Source: Taxillus chinensis (Eukaryota > Streptophyta > Magnoliopsida > Santalales > Loranthaceae). Taken from it: a DNA stretch of 64,000 nt. The notes under the pieces were generated by a model that did no database searches, was not told where the DNA came from, and saw nothing but the letters and a program-made list of their open reading frames with translations. Each line of letters opens with the position of its first letter. Positions within the stretch are counted from its first letter, which is position 1. This document shows positions 44,839 through 56,693 of this stretch, in pieces. Position numbers and translations under genes: made by a program. Where the stretch lies: positions 248,001 through 312,000 of the forward strand of contig JAKCVP010000413.1 in NCBI GenBank assembly GCA_023512835.1, given 5' to 3'.

Positions 44839-46452
44839 CTATGAAAAGGCATTGAGACGTGCTTCGCTTGCTGTCCCATCGTCAGTGGCTGCAGATGGCG
44901 TCTCCGACAGCTCTCGCTGCAGAACTCGCGCAAGACGCTCGATACCTTCTTCCAGCTCTCCCTCATCCACCCAGGCGAAGCAGAGCCGAATGTCATGCGG
45001 AAAGACAACGACCTCGTGATCACTATTCGGCCCGCCGCGTGAGATAATGTTTTGCTGTTCCGGGACCTCAAACATCTCTCCATTCGCAACCACCAGATTC
45101 TCCTCTGTCAGCGCCCTCTGTGCCAGCCGCGACCCCCTGACCGGCACTGGCAGATGCACCCACACGAAAAAGCCGCCGATGATGCTCCGGTCAGGTTGCG
45201 CGAGCGAGGCCCCGAGTGGGAACAAGTGTCTTTCAATCGCTGCGCGAATGACACTATGCCGTCTCGCGTACGCTGGTTGCAACGCTTGAGTAATGTGCTT
45301 CGTGACTGCGCCGGATTCGACAAGCTCCGCAATGTAAGTCGAGGTGAAATGTGACGGTGCCCCTCCGCTCTTCTGCATGCCCGTCTGCGATATCACCCAA
45401 GCCAGCTTCGTACTTGTCTCTGCCCATCCGCATCTAAGACCCGGCCCAAGCAACTTGCTGAAGCTACCATTGCTTACCACGTTGCCGTATCCGTCTGCAC
45501 TAGGCCGTCCAACTCCTCCTTCCAAGACGCGGTCAATGTCTACCACCCGTGGGTACGAGGCTCGCGCAGCACTGGGGGCGGCGACCGATGTCTTGACATG
45601 TACTGGAAACTGAAGCATGTCGTAGACGTCGTCGCAGATGACGAGCGCGTCGTGTTTTCGGGCCAATCTCACCAGAGCCTCTCTGCGGGCGAGGGACATG
45701 GTCACAGAGGAAGGGTTGGAAAAGCTCGGTACACAGTATATAACATGGCGGTAGAGTTTGGGCTGGTTGTGCGTTGGCTTGAACGTGTCGCGCATGAGGC
45801 TTCTGTCACTGTGCGAACGGTCCATTGCATCCAGTGCTCGCTCCAACTTTACAACATCTATGCCCTCCTCGTCTTCTCTAATGGGGATCAGTCGACCGTC
45901 TTCGCTCGCGAAGCCGGCATCTTCAAAAGCCTTGAAGGCGAGGAAGTAGGATGGAGAGGCCACCCAGACTGCACGCGTATACAAAGGGTCTGTGAGTCTC
46001 ACCAGTAGCAGCCCCAGTGACTGAGAGGCTCCGCCAGTCATGACGACGCGGTCTTCATCATCGGGGGGCTGGGCGTAGAAGTCGGCCAACCATCTAGCGA
46101 CGACTCGCAATGCGCGCTCATCGCCCATGTCAGGGCCATATTGCAGAGCCGGGACAAAGATGTCCGCATCGGTCAGCACTTTCTCAGAGGCTTGCCTGAG
46201 CAGACTGGCGGGCAATAGCGAGGGTGCTGGCCAGCCCCGAAGGAGGTTTATTCGGGGCCTGCTAGGGCCATCGGCGGCGGGGGGCGGCGGCGGGCTCGAT
46301 GCACGGACAACACGCATGGCAAAGGCTCCGTATAGCGACGGATGATGCAAGATGAGATGGGGACGTGGTTGGTCTGGCGGAGATGGACAACGGTGCAAGC
46401 CTCCGATGACAGCAGGATCTGACGCGATGACCCTTGAGGCTGTTGCTCCCAC
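44839..46452 (-). CDS. PLP-dependent aminotransferase, class I/II (537 aa)
   Basis: A single exon with the fold-type I pattern: INLLRGWPAPSLLPASLLRQ, LQYGPDMGDERALRVVARWL, MTGGASQSLGLLLVRL, CVPSFSNPSSVTMSLARREA, ICDDVYDML and NGSFSKLLGPGLRCGWAETS, in which the lysine of SFSK would bind the cofactor. It resembles Aro8/2-aminoadipate-type fungal aminotransferases, and GGFFVWVHLPVP with CFAWVDEGELEEGI fits the C-terminal domain. The substrate cannot be set. The start could be 46452 (MGATASRVIASDPAV) or the inner Met at 46317 (MRVVRASSPPPPP), just before the conserved part. I keep the longer one with reserve. A 12-base GGC/GGG-rich run codes a short proline stretch. Confidence 0.85.
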   Translation of the reverse strand: MGATASRVIASDPAVIGGLHRCPSPPDQPRPHLILHHPSLYGAFAMRVVRASSPPPPPAADGPSRPRINLLRGWPAPSLLPASLLRQASEKVLTDADIFVPALQYGPDMGDERALRVVARWLADFYAQPPDDEDRVVMTGGASQSLGLLLVRLTDPLYTRAVWVASPSYFLAFKAFEDAGFASEDGRLIPIREDEEGIDVVKLERALDAMDRSHSDRSLMRDTFKPTHNQPKLYRHVIYCVPSFSNPSSVTMSLARREALVRLARKHDALVICDDVYDMLQFPVHVKTSVAAPSAARASYPRVVDIDRVLEGGVGRPSADGYGNVVSNGSFSKLLGPGLRCGWAETSTKLAWVISQTGMQKSGGAPSHFTSTYIAELVESGAVTKHITQALQPAYARRHSVIRAAIERHLFPLGASLAQPDRSIIGGFFVWVHLPVPVRGSRLAQRALTEENLVVANGEMFEVPEQQNIISRGGPNSDHEVVVFPHDIRLCFAWVDEGELEEGIERLARVLQRELSETPSAATDDGTASEARLNAFS

Positions 46453-47049
46453 CTTCCCCTGCTCTCCTCAACTTCTGCTTGTAAAGACACTGGACTGTTC
46501 AGCGCACCCGACCTGCCAATGTTACCTGTAGGTACCTGCATCGTAACTTCCTCCAAAGGCCGCCAGCGCGCTTGCCTTGGAGACTAGGTATTCTGCCCTG
46601 CCGACAGTGCACACCTGAGCGAGCCTCCTTCGGCGTCTCACCTGGCGTCGCCTCACCGTGTGCCGTCGAATCTAAGTTGACCCCTCTCTGAGCCACAATA
46701 GCTTCCTGTCTCAGACCCCTGACAATAGCCGCAAGGATGCCACTGGATGCCTCGCCGTGACTCGATTTATTAACTTGCCCCGAGCTTGAGACTGTTCATC
46801 TGTTCGCTTCTGAAATCAGCCTTGCCTCTCTCTGCGTCCTATCAGCATCACCGCTTGCTCCGGCCGTGCCTGTTCCGACTGAATGCATTCTAACTTTAGC
46901 TGTGCTCCACCATGCCGGGCTCTCTGTCAAAGGCCGGCCTCCCATTGAGAGAGGGCCGTATAGGGTGATGCTGCGCTTAAATGCTCGCGATGCCCGCCTG
47001 CATCCACTATCACCTTCTGCCGTCAACCCTGCGCTCTTCACTGGTCACG
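46453..47049. other. Divergent intergenic region
   Basis: Shared upstream region of the aminotransferase (-) and the secreted protein (+). No TATA box recognised. Confidence 0.45.
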
Positions 47050-47703
47050 ATGCAGTTCACCCTCAGCAAAGCCCAGCCGTGGCTGCTCCTCTTGTTCTTC
47101 GGTCTACTTCACCTGGCCCAAGCTGCGCCTGGACTGGCACTGATCCCTCGAGATGCCAACAGCGAGGCGTCATTCCCAGCCGGCAGCGACTTGACTTTAG
47201 CTCAGGACAGCACCATTTCCGAGCGAGGCCTGGAAGCCGCCGAGCCCGCAGCCATTGGTCCACGCGCAACGGTGTTTCTAGGGTCAAAGTCCATGCAGCG
47301 TATGTTGATCTTGACTCTCAAAGAGCCCGTCTGGCGCTTTCCAGCCGGCACCGAGCTCTCGTGGCACATCTCCTATCGAGTCACCTCAAAAGACGGAGCA
47401 CATTTCTGGCCAAGCGGAGGCATGTATGGGCGTGTCACCAACAACGCCGCAGTCTCGTGGGTCGACTGCCAGACAGGACAATTCTGGCCCAATCATTGCG
47501 TTGCAACCGTCTCGGCCAAATTCACGCAGGAGCTCAAGGGCTTCAGATTTCAGTTCAACCTCGACTGGGTGGAGTGGTTCTATGAGACTAGTGCTACTGT
47601 CAATCAACCTGCAGTCACCGCTAAATTCTTGATTTTCCCCCAAAGAGGCGATCCCACAACTTTGACTACCAACCAGTACAGTTTGCGATACTATGGAGTC
47701 TGA
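47050..47703 (+). CDS. Secreted protein of unknown function (217 aa)
   Basis: A single exon. Start chosen at ATG 47050, which begins MQFTLSKAQPWLLLLFFGLL, a strong signal peptide cut near HLAQA-APG; the upstream in-frame Met at 46981 would bury it. A pro-like region with LALIPRDANSE and GPRATVFLGSKS suggests possible dibasic-type or R-directed processing. The mature body, rich in Trp and Phe (EPVWRFPAGTELSWHISYRV, HFWPSGGMYGRV, WVDCQTGQFWPNHCVATV, FRFQFNLDWVEWFYE), looks like a compact beta-rich domain with only two cysteines close together. I do not recognise the family. The single exon and coding-like composition support a real gene. Confidence 0.72.
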   Translation: MQFTLSKAQPWLLLLFFGLLHLAQAAPGLALIPRDANSEASFPAGSDLTLAQDSTISERGLEAAEPAAIGPRATVFLGSKSMQRMLILTLKEPVWRFPAGTELSWHISYRVTSKDGAHFWPSGGMYGRVTNNAAVSWVDCQTGQFWPNHCVATVSAKFTQELKGFRFQFNLDWVEWFYETSATVNQPAVTAKFLIFPQRGDPTTLTTNQYSLRYYGV

Positions 47704-48780
47704 GCCATGGACTTTCGATGCGACCCGACACGTCTTCCATTTTCACGCGACGACTGTGAAGGGCCAGCGCACTCGACTGTGTATTCGCTTGTTTTACGCG
47801 GAAGGCCTTCGAGAATCTCTCTAACTTTGATATCGCTCTGGTCTATGTATCCCTAAATGTAGACCTGGTTTGGCTGGTGAGCAACGCATTGCGACCATCA
47901 CTCGGATCTCGAGGTTGTGAGTGATCTGCGTTCTTGGCTTAGACTTGAGGATGCTGTGACATCGAATACAGCTATCAGTCTCCTCAGCGAGACAAGGCAT
48001 GGCCTTTTTTTTGCCTCTAGCGTACTGAGGGCGTGACTGTATGAGGAGGTGTGCGTGTACGATCTTGTCAATACTGCTCAAGACCTAGCGTATCGACTGC
48101 CATGAAGACTTGGGTCGGCGCGGCACGACTTCTCATGCTCGACCTGAAGCCAGTATTCTCTTCTACCAGCTGTCATCGCTTACCCTTCATCTAGTACAAA
48201 ACGTCGTCGAATTGATGCGCATCCAAAGAGAGTTTATTGCAAGGGTTGTCTGCTCAAGCCATCAAGATCGCAAAAGGTGCGGCGAGTCCATATGCGGTCA
48301 GCTTATTAAGCATGTGGCTGAGCACTTCGGGGCTGCGGCTGGACCCTCAACGCCTGCCCAGTAGTCATTCTACCTGAGCAAATGAGCCCTTTTTTCTATC
48401 GTTACGCCCGTGTCCGGATTGATGCGCTGCCATCAAGTCTCAATTGACAATTCAATTCCGGTCATTCGAAATGCCGGCAGGCCCATACGAGGTTTTGATC
48501 AGACCCGCGCCGCGCGAGCTATTTGCACTGCTTTAGCCGCTGTCTGGGCGCTTAAATATCTAGATCAGCGGACTCTGTCCAGTGAGAGTTGTCACAAAAC
48601 AACTCAATCGGCCATTGTGAGACCGCTATCACTTAGTCTCATGATCATGCTTACGTTGAAGCAGTGGATTATGCGCCTGGAAACTGACTCTTGCAGCGAC
48701 CGTGGCACAGCCGCTGCGTCGACCTTAAAAGCCAGCCCTCTGTGTGACACTCCTCTCCGAAGGACGACCCTGACGACCCA
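47704..48780. other. Intergenic, no gene seen
   Basis: About 1.1 kb upstream of the DUF3433 gene. No supported coding frame. An AT-rich patch lies at 47990-48010. Confidence 0.45.
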
Positions 48781-51700
48781 ATGTCCTGTCAATCAAGCCT
48801 ATTAGTATCCATGAACGCAGATCCATCACATTTGTGGGGAGTCATTAGACCAGGTCGTGGTCGGGATCGGCAAGGCTCACGGGGATCTAGTGCTCCTTCA
48901 GCTTGGAGTAAGAAAGATTCAGAAGACAAGAGAGGCTTCCATCGCAGCGCGGCGACCGCATCACCATCAGACCAGGCTAATGGGAAGCCCATCACACTGT
49001 CGCCGGCCTTTCTCATTGGCTCGCTCCTCGTCAGCTGTATTCTGGTCGCTTTCCTGGTCTTTCTGCATGTGCAGAGTCAACGCAATGGATTTCTGTTGAT
49101 AGCCGCTGATGGCAAAGATCTGATCACCTCACAGCAGCTTCTCTACAAATATCTACCAATCCTCATCTCGGTCCTGTATGCCCTGATGTGGTCATGCATT
49201 GATCTAGACGTCAAGCGCCTGGAACCATTCTATCAAATGGTCAAAGAGAACGGCGCATGCGCCGACGACTCGGTATTGCTGAGTTATCCTTCAGAGCTCG
49301 CTCTACTTGTGCCAGTCACTGCGCTGGCAAGGCGGTAAGTTGAATCTCATGCACCCACGGCTGACCGCGATGCTCATCACATCAGGCATTGGATGGTGTT
49401 CACCGCAAGCATCTGTCACTTACTAGCCGCATTAGCACTCACGCCCTTGATCAGTGCATTGTTTGGCACTTTGCTGCTCCAAACAAGTCTGCAAGCCTCA
49501 GCTAGTGCCTCTCGTCTCGCGAGCGTCGATAAGATGACATATGACTGGGCGACAAGAGGCGGCTTCTGCAATCGCTTCTATTCGACAGCATATTTCAACA
49601 CATCGCTTGCACCATTTACTACACCTGACTTTGTGGTAGCTCCATTTCGAATCGGGAACCTGCCAAAGTCCTCTGATTATATTGAAGCAAACGCGACAAA
49701 ATACTGGGCCAGCGTCGATTGCGCTGCTTCCGTTCCCAATCATATATACGATCATACTCCCTTTCGTAACTGGACAAGCATCAAGGGATGTACAACGGCA
49801 AATCAATCCTATACCGCTCCGCCTGGTCAGACTATTGGATACACCATGGTGCATTGCCCGAATGCTCAACAGACGCTGTTAGGACATACCTTCAAGCCTA
49901 ACCCGAACGGCGACTATTGGTGGGTCCCAAACAACACATGGATCTGCGACATCGACTACTATATGCAAGAGTCTCGTGTCCAAGTCCATGCACACAACCT
50001 ATCTATCCGCAACACTGCTCCCATTGGTCCTCGAATATTGATACCGTCATCTCTGTTCAACTTGACCTTATGGAACGGGACTCTGTATGGTCATCTTGGA
50101 TACATGGCGCCCACCAACTACGACCCGCCGGTGCTTCCGACGACTGATTATTGGCCTGGATCCGTCTCCAACAATTTTTGCCCAAGAAATAACGCGGGCT
50201 GGGGCGACCCAACGATACTTGTTCCGTCTGGGAATCTAGAAGGCCCCGAAATCTTCAAACGCCTAGTGCAAGGTCTGTTCGTCAATGCTATGCAGGACCT
50301 TTGGGTGGACCCTATCCAGGAAAAGGAGACGCAGGCTCTGGTCTATTCCACTCGCCAGGCCGTATCGATCGTGCACTCAGTCGCAGTAGCGAGCGAAGTG
50401 GTGCTTGCTACCCTCATCTTACTCAGCATCGTGCTGCTACTTTTGGTTTTGAGACGTGAGGCATACCTGCCGACGTCAATCTCGCGCCTTGCATCGTTGG
50501 CAGGACTAATCGCTTATAGCTCTGCAACTACCCAAGAGGTCTTTTCGAGGAACAACCGCGCAGCATCGAGAGAACTTGCTGTTGCAATGAGGAAACGGAT
50601 CTTTCGACTTATTCGCAGTGACATGGGTACTACAGTCCTCGAGACAAGGCATCGACCCTACGACCATGATGTTTCAGGCAATGCAAATGTAAAGGACCAT
50701 GTTCATGTCAGCGAGCCAATTGAAACGCTGCAATACCATCAGCCCATTGAGCTGTCAGTGATGACTGCTATAGCTTTATCCACAGCGCTTGGCTCAGCAA
50801 TAATCAGTCTCGGAGTCGTGTGGAAGCTTGGCGCCAGCGAAGATGGTCAGTCCTGCTGTTCTGCCTTTTGAAGGACCCCTAGAGCACGCTTCTGAAATTT
50901 CGTATGATACTGACCTTCGAGTGATAGGTTTCGAGAAACCAGCCTGGACTGATGCAGCGCAAGCGGTCGTTCTCAGCTACATTGCAACAAATTTCTCCAC
51001 CGCGCTCGGCATTATTTTGGAGATAATCACGCGAACGCTAGGTGCTCTCAAGCCATTTGAAGAGCTCGCTCAGAGGCCAAGAACGGCTGCACAATCTCTG
51101 CAACTCCCTTACACAGCCTTGCAGCCTCAATTCTTCGTCTTCTCGGCTCTACGCAAAGGCCATTTCATACTCGCAAGCTTGGGACTCCTCACAATCTTAA
51201 CTAGTGTGCTGTCGGTTTCCATGGGATCTCTTTTTGAGAACACCGTTGAGATACGTCCAGCGCAGATTGCGCCCACCTTTCGGACTACTCCTCAAAGAAC
51301 CCTCGCTTTTCGTCCTGAGGTGGCGAGCAACGCAAGTACTACGTTTACTGCTGTGTCCTCGTACTTTCAAAACCTCACTTCTCTCCCAGCGTGGACCTCG
51401 GACGGTACGGTATTCGTGCCCTTTGAGGCTACAGACCCACTTGCAGTGGATGGCGCAGAAATGTTGCGCGCAAGGACTCGCGGCTTCCAGCTCTATGTTG
51501 TCTGTAACCACAGCAATGCCACGGCTTCATACCCAGCTCCTTCAAATGCAAACGCTACCTATGTTGTTGACATCTCCGGTCAGAATCTCAACGGGACCAT
51601 CGGTCACTGCAACAAACTCCGTTACCGTTCAAACCCATGGGTTTCGACGAATACTAGCCGACCCTGGAATCAAGGAAATTACTCGGTCTTCTGGTCAAAA

Positions 51701-52738
51701 AGCTTTGATTCCGAAGATGCGTATCTTGGATACGGTCATTGGGCCTGGCCCTACTCGCCATGTGGCGATACGATTTTTTTCGCATGGTTGCGCAATAATG
51801 CCAATGGAGAAACTAAGATTCCCCTGATTAAAAACACAACAGACTCAGACCCATTCGCTCTGAGTGGTACCACCATGACTTGCTCCCCAACCTATCGAAC
51901 CGCACTATTTGATGTCACTGTCGATCGCAACAGACAAGTACTGGACGCGGTCCCTGCGTCGCGCTTTGAGGATCTTCCTTATGCCATGAGCATCGGAGAA
52001 ATGTTCACCAAGAGAATCTTTGGGACTGATGCTGTCGTCTGGAGTGCACCAAATTCGTCGGCCCTGAATACCGGCGAGTATTGGCCGCTTTACTGGATGT
52101 CTTTGCTCTTTGGCGGCACGGACTTTATGAATCCAGATCTACCAGCGCCATCCTTTCAGCAAATGGCCTCGACAATCCCGACTATCTTGAAAACAGCCTT
52201 CGTTTTCCGAACAGGACTGAATCCGCTTTGGCAAGACGGCGTAAACATATCCGCTACCTCTGTTGTCAGACCTGCGTCCTCGAGTGTCAGCTACTCCAAG
52301 CTGGCGACTTACATGCAGGCAACCCCTACCACTGCAGTGGCAGCTCTTCCAACGGGCACTGTCTACTCGTTGAACGGCACAGTGATCTTGCAGGGCACTG
52401 CTTGGCACTATGAGGAAAGGATCAGGCCAGTGCCTTCGACATTTGTCATATCGCTATGCATCTTGACGATTGATCTCGTTGTTATCCTCGTCGTCTTTGT
52501 ACTTCACAGACGACCGCGCCGTCTGCTTCCGCGAATGCCGTATTCGCTTGCGGCGACCCTGAGTTACATGGCTCCCAGTGCGCACCTCAAGGCCATGTTC
52601 GAGGATACTTACGGTAATGCAACACATAGACAAGACATCAATGAGGAGCGGCAATGGATGTATGGGACTTTCCGAGATGCACATAATAGGATCTATGTTG
52701 GCATTGAGGCTGCGCCTCTCATCACACGGCTGCATTAG
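48781..52738 (+). CDS. DUF3433 membrane protein with two modules (1274 aa)
   Basis: Exons: 48781..49334, 49386..50845 and 50928..52738. Intron 1 (51 bases) starts GTAAGT and ends ATCAG, phase 2. Intron 2 (82 bases) starts GTCAGT, has a CTGAC branch site and ends GATAG, phase 1. The N-terminus is disordered and basic. Two similar halves follow, each with membrane helices flanking a large loop rich in N-x-S/T sites, Trp and Cys. Helices include LIGSLLVSCILVAFLVFLHV, VLATLILLSIVLLLLVL, SVMTAIALSTALGSAIISLG, FILASLGLLTILTSVLSVSM and SLCILTIDLVVILVVFVL. LPILISVLYALMWSCIDLDV with RLEPFYQM is the DUF3433 signature, and ALKPFEEL is its counterpart in the second half. The family is fungal, probably surface-exposed; its function is unknown. 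The start may instead be the Met at 48811. Confidence 0.82.
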
Positions 52739-54123
52739 AGTCGCAGACTTCGAGAGTTCTGCTTAGCGCCTTCTGATGGTTTGACTATCTCACATTGAAC
52801 GACATCTGAGTCCAGACGGATGGAGAGCGTGGAGGCACCGTTACGCCCCGGTCAGTACATTAGCTCTGTGTCTTGACTCCGACAGCAGCACACGATGGAT
52901 ATGGGACCATTGCCCACATGTGGTTCCCTCGTATTACCATAGACACGGCAGTCCGTCGGCTTCTGTGAGAAGATTTGCTATCCCACGGCTCCCACGGAAC
53001 GTAAGGATTGCGGAGGTCGATATCTCACAACCCCTCTCCGCGTACCTGTCGAGGCGCCATGAAAAAAGGAAGCAAGGCACATCAGGGGCAGAAGGCGCAT
53101 GCATTTTCTTGACAAAAGCTCTCACTCTGGCCACCTTTAGAGAATATCTATAGAATCGCAGCATTGACTGAGCTGCACCATATATTGTGACTAGCAGTGC
53201 CCAGGAAATGGATCCGACTTTGATAGACACGTTTGAGGGACGGGGAATCGACTATCGTACCTACCTCAACGATCAATCCCAGTACTTCTGTTGCAGCGCG
53301 AGCCAATTGCTGACCCTTGAATGAGCTGCGAGGTCAAGGTCAAAGACAAGTGTTGCTCACAAAGCTTATGCAGCGTCTCAATCTATATCGCCAAGCGATA
53401 GCGGTACGGTATAAACTCACACTACCTTACATGTAGGCCTCAGCGCCAAGACACACCTGCGATACCGACGACATACAGATTTGAGGAGCCTATCTCTATG
53501 TAATATAAACCACAAAATGTACATGTCACCAAGACCTGCGCCAATCTTTCTTGAATCTCACATGAAGATGAGAGCAGCGAGGTCGAAACAGGTACTACGT
53601 ACCTACCTACATCGGAGATAGCATAAATCCGTACCCGAACCTCCTCGCTTCTTTCGTCGCGCGAGACGGAGATGAGGTACGTCCGATTGTGTTTTCTTGA
53701 GCGCTTCATATCCTTGTCTTCTTGCTTGTCAGATGTTGATGCTACAGTTACAAGCCACACGACGCTAAATTTACAACGCAGCTTCGGTATCTGCGTAGGG
53801 TTGAGCGGTAAAGGGCACGTTGGACGTCGGTGACATCAGCCCCCAAATCAATCTTACTTGAATGCTCATATCGATTGCAGCATTTTCCATTCGGACCCAG
53901 CGGCATCGACCACGATTTATCAGTCGTGGAGACTGCGATCGAATCGGCTACAACCAGTCGAGATCACGCCAACCCAGTGATCCATTCAAGTCATCTCAAC
54001 ACAGCCTGAATCGGGTCCAACTCAGCCTGCCTAGTTCACTTCAGCACCAGACCAGATCGAACCCGGTTTCTCCTGGCATCAGACAGAACTAAACTCAGTC
54101 AAATCAACCAACCTCGACTCAAG
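52739..54123. other. Intergenic, no gene seen
   Basis: About 1.4 kb with no supported feature on either strand. The region just before 54124 is pyrimidine/CA-rich leader-like sequence. Confidence 0.45.
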
Positions 54124-55462
54124 ATGTCGGTCGGAGGCATGTGCAAAGACTGCATCAGCGGTACGCTGCACGATGGGACGCCCACGGGCAAAATTGAGAC
54201 GTGGTTTGGCGTCGAGACATATGTTGCCCAGCCAGAGGTTAGCCTTCCATCTTCTGCCCTTCTTTCCCATTTCTATTGTGATTGGTAGTTTTGGATTAGT
54301 AGCACAATCGTCAGTCGGCGTGATGGAGGTGGCTTGTCCGATGGGTGAAGAGTGCTCGTCGCGGACGTCTTGTCTAGGTTGCTGAGGACACGCTCGTTGC
54401 AATATGCTGACACACTGACATACTGACTTTTTTGAAATCATAGGCTGCGCCAAAAGCCATCATTGTCATCATCGCTGATGCATTTGGGTGGGAATTGACC
54501 AATAACCGTATCTTGGCTGACAATTATGCCAAAAAGGGCGGATGTAAGTCTGATCCCAGCCTAAGCAGTAGAGCATCTTCATGAGCAAGATGTACTCGAC
54601 AGATCATTCTCACCGTACCCATCCTCACCCTCTACCCCAATTCATTCCTAGCCCCACGTCAACCTCTCCCCCCCTATCCACGGCATAAACCACCAAACTA
54701 ACCCAACACCAAACCGCAGACCTCACCCTCCTCCCAGATTTCTTCCGAGGCAAAGCCCTAAACCCAGAAGCAATGGGCGCAATGTACGAAGCAATGGCCT
54801 CCTCAAACCCCCTCCTAAAACGTCTCCGCAACGGCCTCTGGGCCCTAAGCCACGTACCCTCCTTCTTCTACTATAACCGCTTCAGCGTCCGCGGCCCAGA
54901 AGTCTACGCGTGGTTCTACGCGCTGCGCCACTCCGCTGCGGCCGGTGCTCAGCCAGGCAGCGGTAGCTCCGGCACGCGCCTCAAAATCGGCGCAGCAGGC
55001 TTCTGCTGGGGAGGTAAATTGACCTTTTATCTCGCAGCGCCGTCAAGCGCGCCAGACAGTCCGACCCACGCGTGGTTCACCGCGGCAAAGCGCTCGCCCG
55101 CCGCACCTGATGAATATCTGATTGACGCAGGGTATACCGCGCACCCCTCTGCGCTGGACCTACCCGCTGACGCGGCGGCCGTCGTGCAGCCTCTTAGCGT
55201 GGCGAACGGGAGTAAAGACATTCAGGTTACGCCTGCGAAGGCGCCGATGATTGTTGAAGCTTTTGCGGCGAAGAATCGTGCGCTGGGTTTGCAGGGCGAC
55301 GGAGATGACGGGCTGCAGGGGCTCAGGTATGTGTATGTTAATTATGAGGGGGCGGGGCATGGGTTTGCTGTGCGGAATAATCCGTATAATGAGGGGGAGA
55401 AGGAGATGGGGGAGCGTGCGGAGGCGCAGGCTCTGGATTTCTTTGCCCAGTGGTTGGCGTAG
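54124..55462 (+). CDS. Dienelactone hydrolase family protein (318 aa)
   Basis: Exons: 54124..54237, 54444..54543 and 54720..55462. Introns of 206 and 176 bases are long for this window; donors are GTTAGC and GTAAGT, acceptors CATAG and CGCAG, and phases 0 and 1 match. The product starts MSVGGMCKDCISGTLHDGTP, continues KAIIVIIADAFGWELTNNRI, then KKGGYLTLLPDFFRGKAL. The nucleophile is Cys167 in GAAGFCWGGK, and the general-base histidine is His285 in YEGAGHGFAVRN. The acid is probably the Asp of VANGSKDIQVTP. This alpha/beta-hydrolase triad defines the family, whose best-known member opens dienelactones in aromatic breakdown; fungal relatives have broader, mostly unknown substrates. No signal peptide, so cytosolic. 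The codons shift to GC-rich in the last half. Confidence 0.9.
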
Positions 55463-56173
55463 AAAGTTGTTTTTTCTTTGTTTCATGTCTTGAGGGGGGG
55501 GGGAGAAGTGGATGGATTCTGTGGGATATGCTTTGGAACGGATACTTGCATTTTACGACGGGTGCAGATACTTGTCTCTTATGATGGATGCAGATACTTA
55601 TGTTCTTATGATGGGTACGGATACTTGTATTTTACAATGAGTATGCTCGGTGCAGATGTGCGCTTTCCGTCTAGCCAAACTGCATTCACGCTTGACATGT
55701 TTTGGACAAACAGAAGAGAACTCATCAAGACTTGTGCCTCGTGCGATGAGCAAGAAATGCCGAGTTCCTGTCGGCTTAAGTTCCAAGATTGATTGAAGCG
55801 CAGAATTCCTGGTGCATATTGCCATCTACACTACCCGCGTAGCCTTTAATAGCCTGGCTGAGCGAATCACGTCCGGAGTTACATCTGTTGTAATTTAGTT
55901 AACGCGCAACAAAGTATGACTTTAAAAAGATCGGTCTGCATAATCCGCTGCAAAGCTGATTTCGTCGACTTTCCTTGGTCAAGGTGCCTTGGATATATGA
56001 GTGAGAGCGAGCTGCGACGCACCTCCTCATCGACCGCTCGACTGCGGGAGTAGGTAGGTAGGTAGAGAGGTGCCTAACATATCAATGCCATCCCATCTCT
56101 ACCGTACTCGCGAGCCAGGAGACTCAAAATTCCCTCTCAAGGGGCCCCAAATCCCTCATCAAGGACTCACATC
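55463..56173. other. Convergent 3' region with repeats
   Basis: Between the hydrolase stop (+) and the second cysteine-rich gene stop (-). Holds the G-run, the 26-base minisatellite and a (GTAG)n run near 56050-56065. Confidence 0.55.
55539..55643. repeat. Minisatellite, about four copies of a 26-base unit
   Basis: Unit copies start at 55539, 55565, 55591 and 55618, each beginning C(G/A)GATACTT and carrying an ATG/ACG-rich tail. The units differ by a few bases. It sits just downstream of the dienelactone hydrolase stop, after a run of nine or more G at about 55493-55502. Confidence 0.8.
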
Positions 56174-56693
56174 TCACACATGCCGAGGATCGCAATGCGC
56201 GCAATGGCCCCAGTACACGTGGCCGGATCCTATATACCCGATATTTCCCAAGCAAGTAACAATGTACCCTGCATTGTCTGCAGCGCAAAGCGGCCATTTC
56301 AGTAATTGAACTCAAATGATGCATCTAATTGGTGCAAAGCACTTACTTCCCTCCACACCTGATTGGCAGGTCCAAAAGTCACCTTCGTGATCGCCCGCGC
56401 ACTCTTCAGTTGCAGGTCAGCTCGAGAATCTTCAATGATGGGAACGCAGCAAGATAAGGTAAAGTCCGAAGGGGAAAAGCGGAGCAAGGGTCTTAAGAAG
56501 GGGACAGCATACTCTTATACTTGCAGCCAGCTTGAACCAACTTCTGGAGCGTACACGAGCCGTCGCAAGTTGTATCGTCTCTTTGCTCCAGCTGCGTTGA
56601 TTCGACCTGTGATTGCTCGTGTCCTGTCGCGGGCATACAAGCACTCATAAGAGGAAATAAACAGAGCAGAAGCTTGCCAGTGAACGCAAGCAT
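56174..56693 (-). CDS. Small secreted cysteine-rich protein, effector candidate (113 aa)
   Basis: Exons: 56693..56513, 56403..56347 and 56277..56174. Intron 1 (109 bases) starts GTATGC, has a CTGAC branch site and ends TGAAG; intron 2 (69 bases) starts GTAAGT and ends TGCAG. Phases 1 and 1 match. The signal peptide is MLAFTGKLLLCLFPLMSA. The mature part begins after a short acidic/Gln-rich pro-stretch ending EQRDD and carries eight cysteines: TTCDGSC, AGCKYKKC, WTC, VTC and GHCAHC. A TATA box lies 90 bases upstream of the ATG. The even cysteine count, small size, late GHVYWGHCAHCDPRHV ending and gene-poor setting mark it as a secreted, disulfide-bonded protein, perhaps an effector. The family is not recognised. 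Confidence 0.75.
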
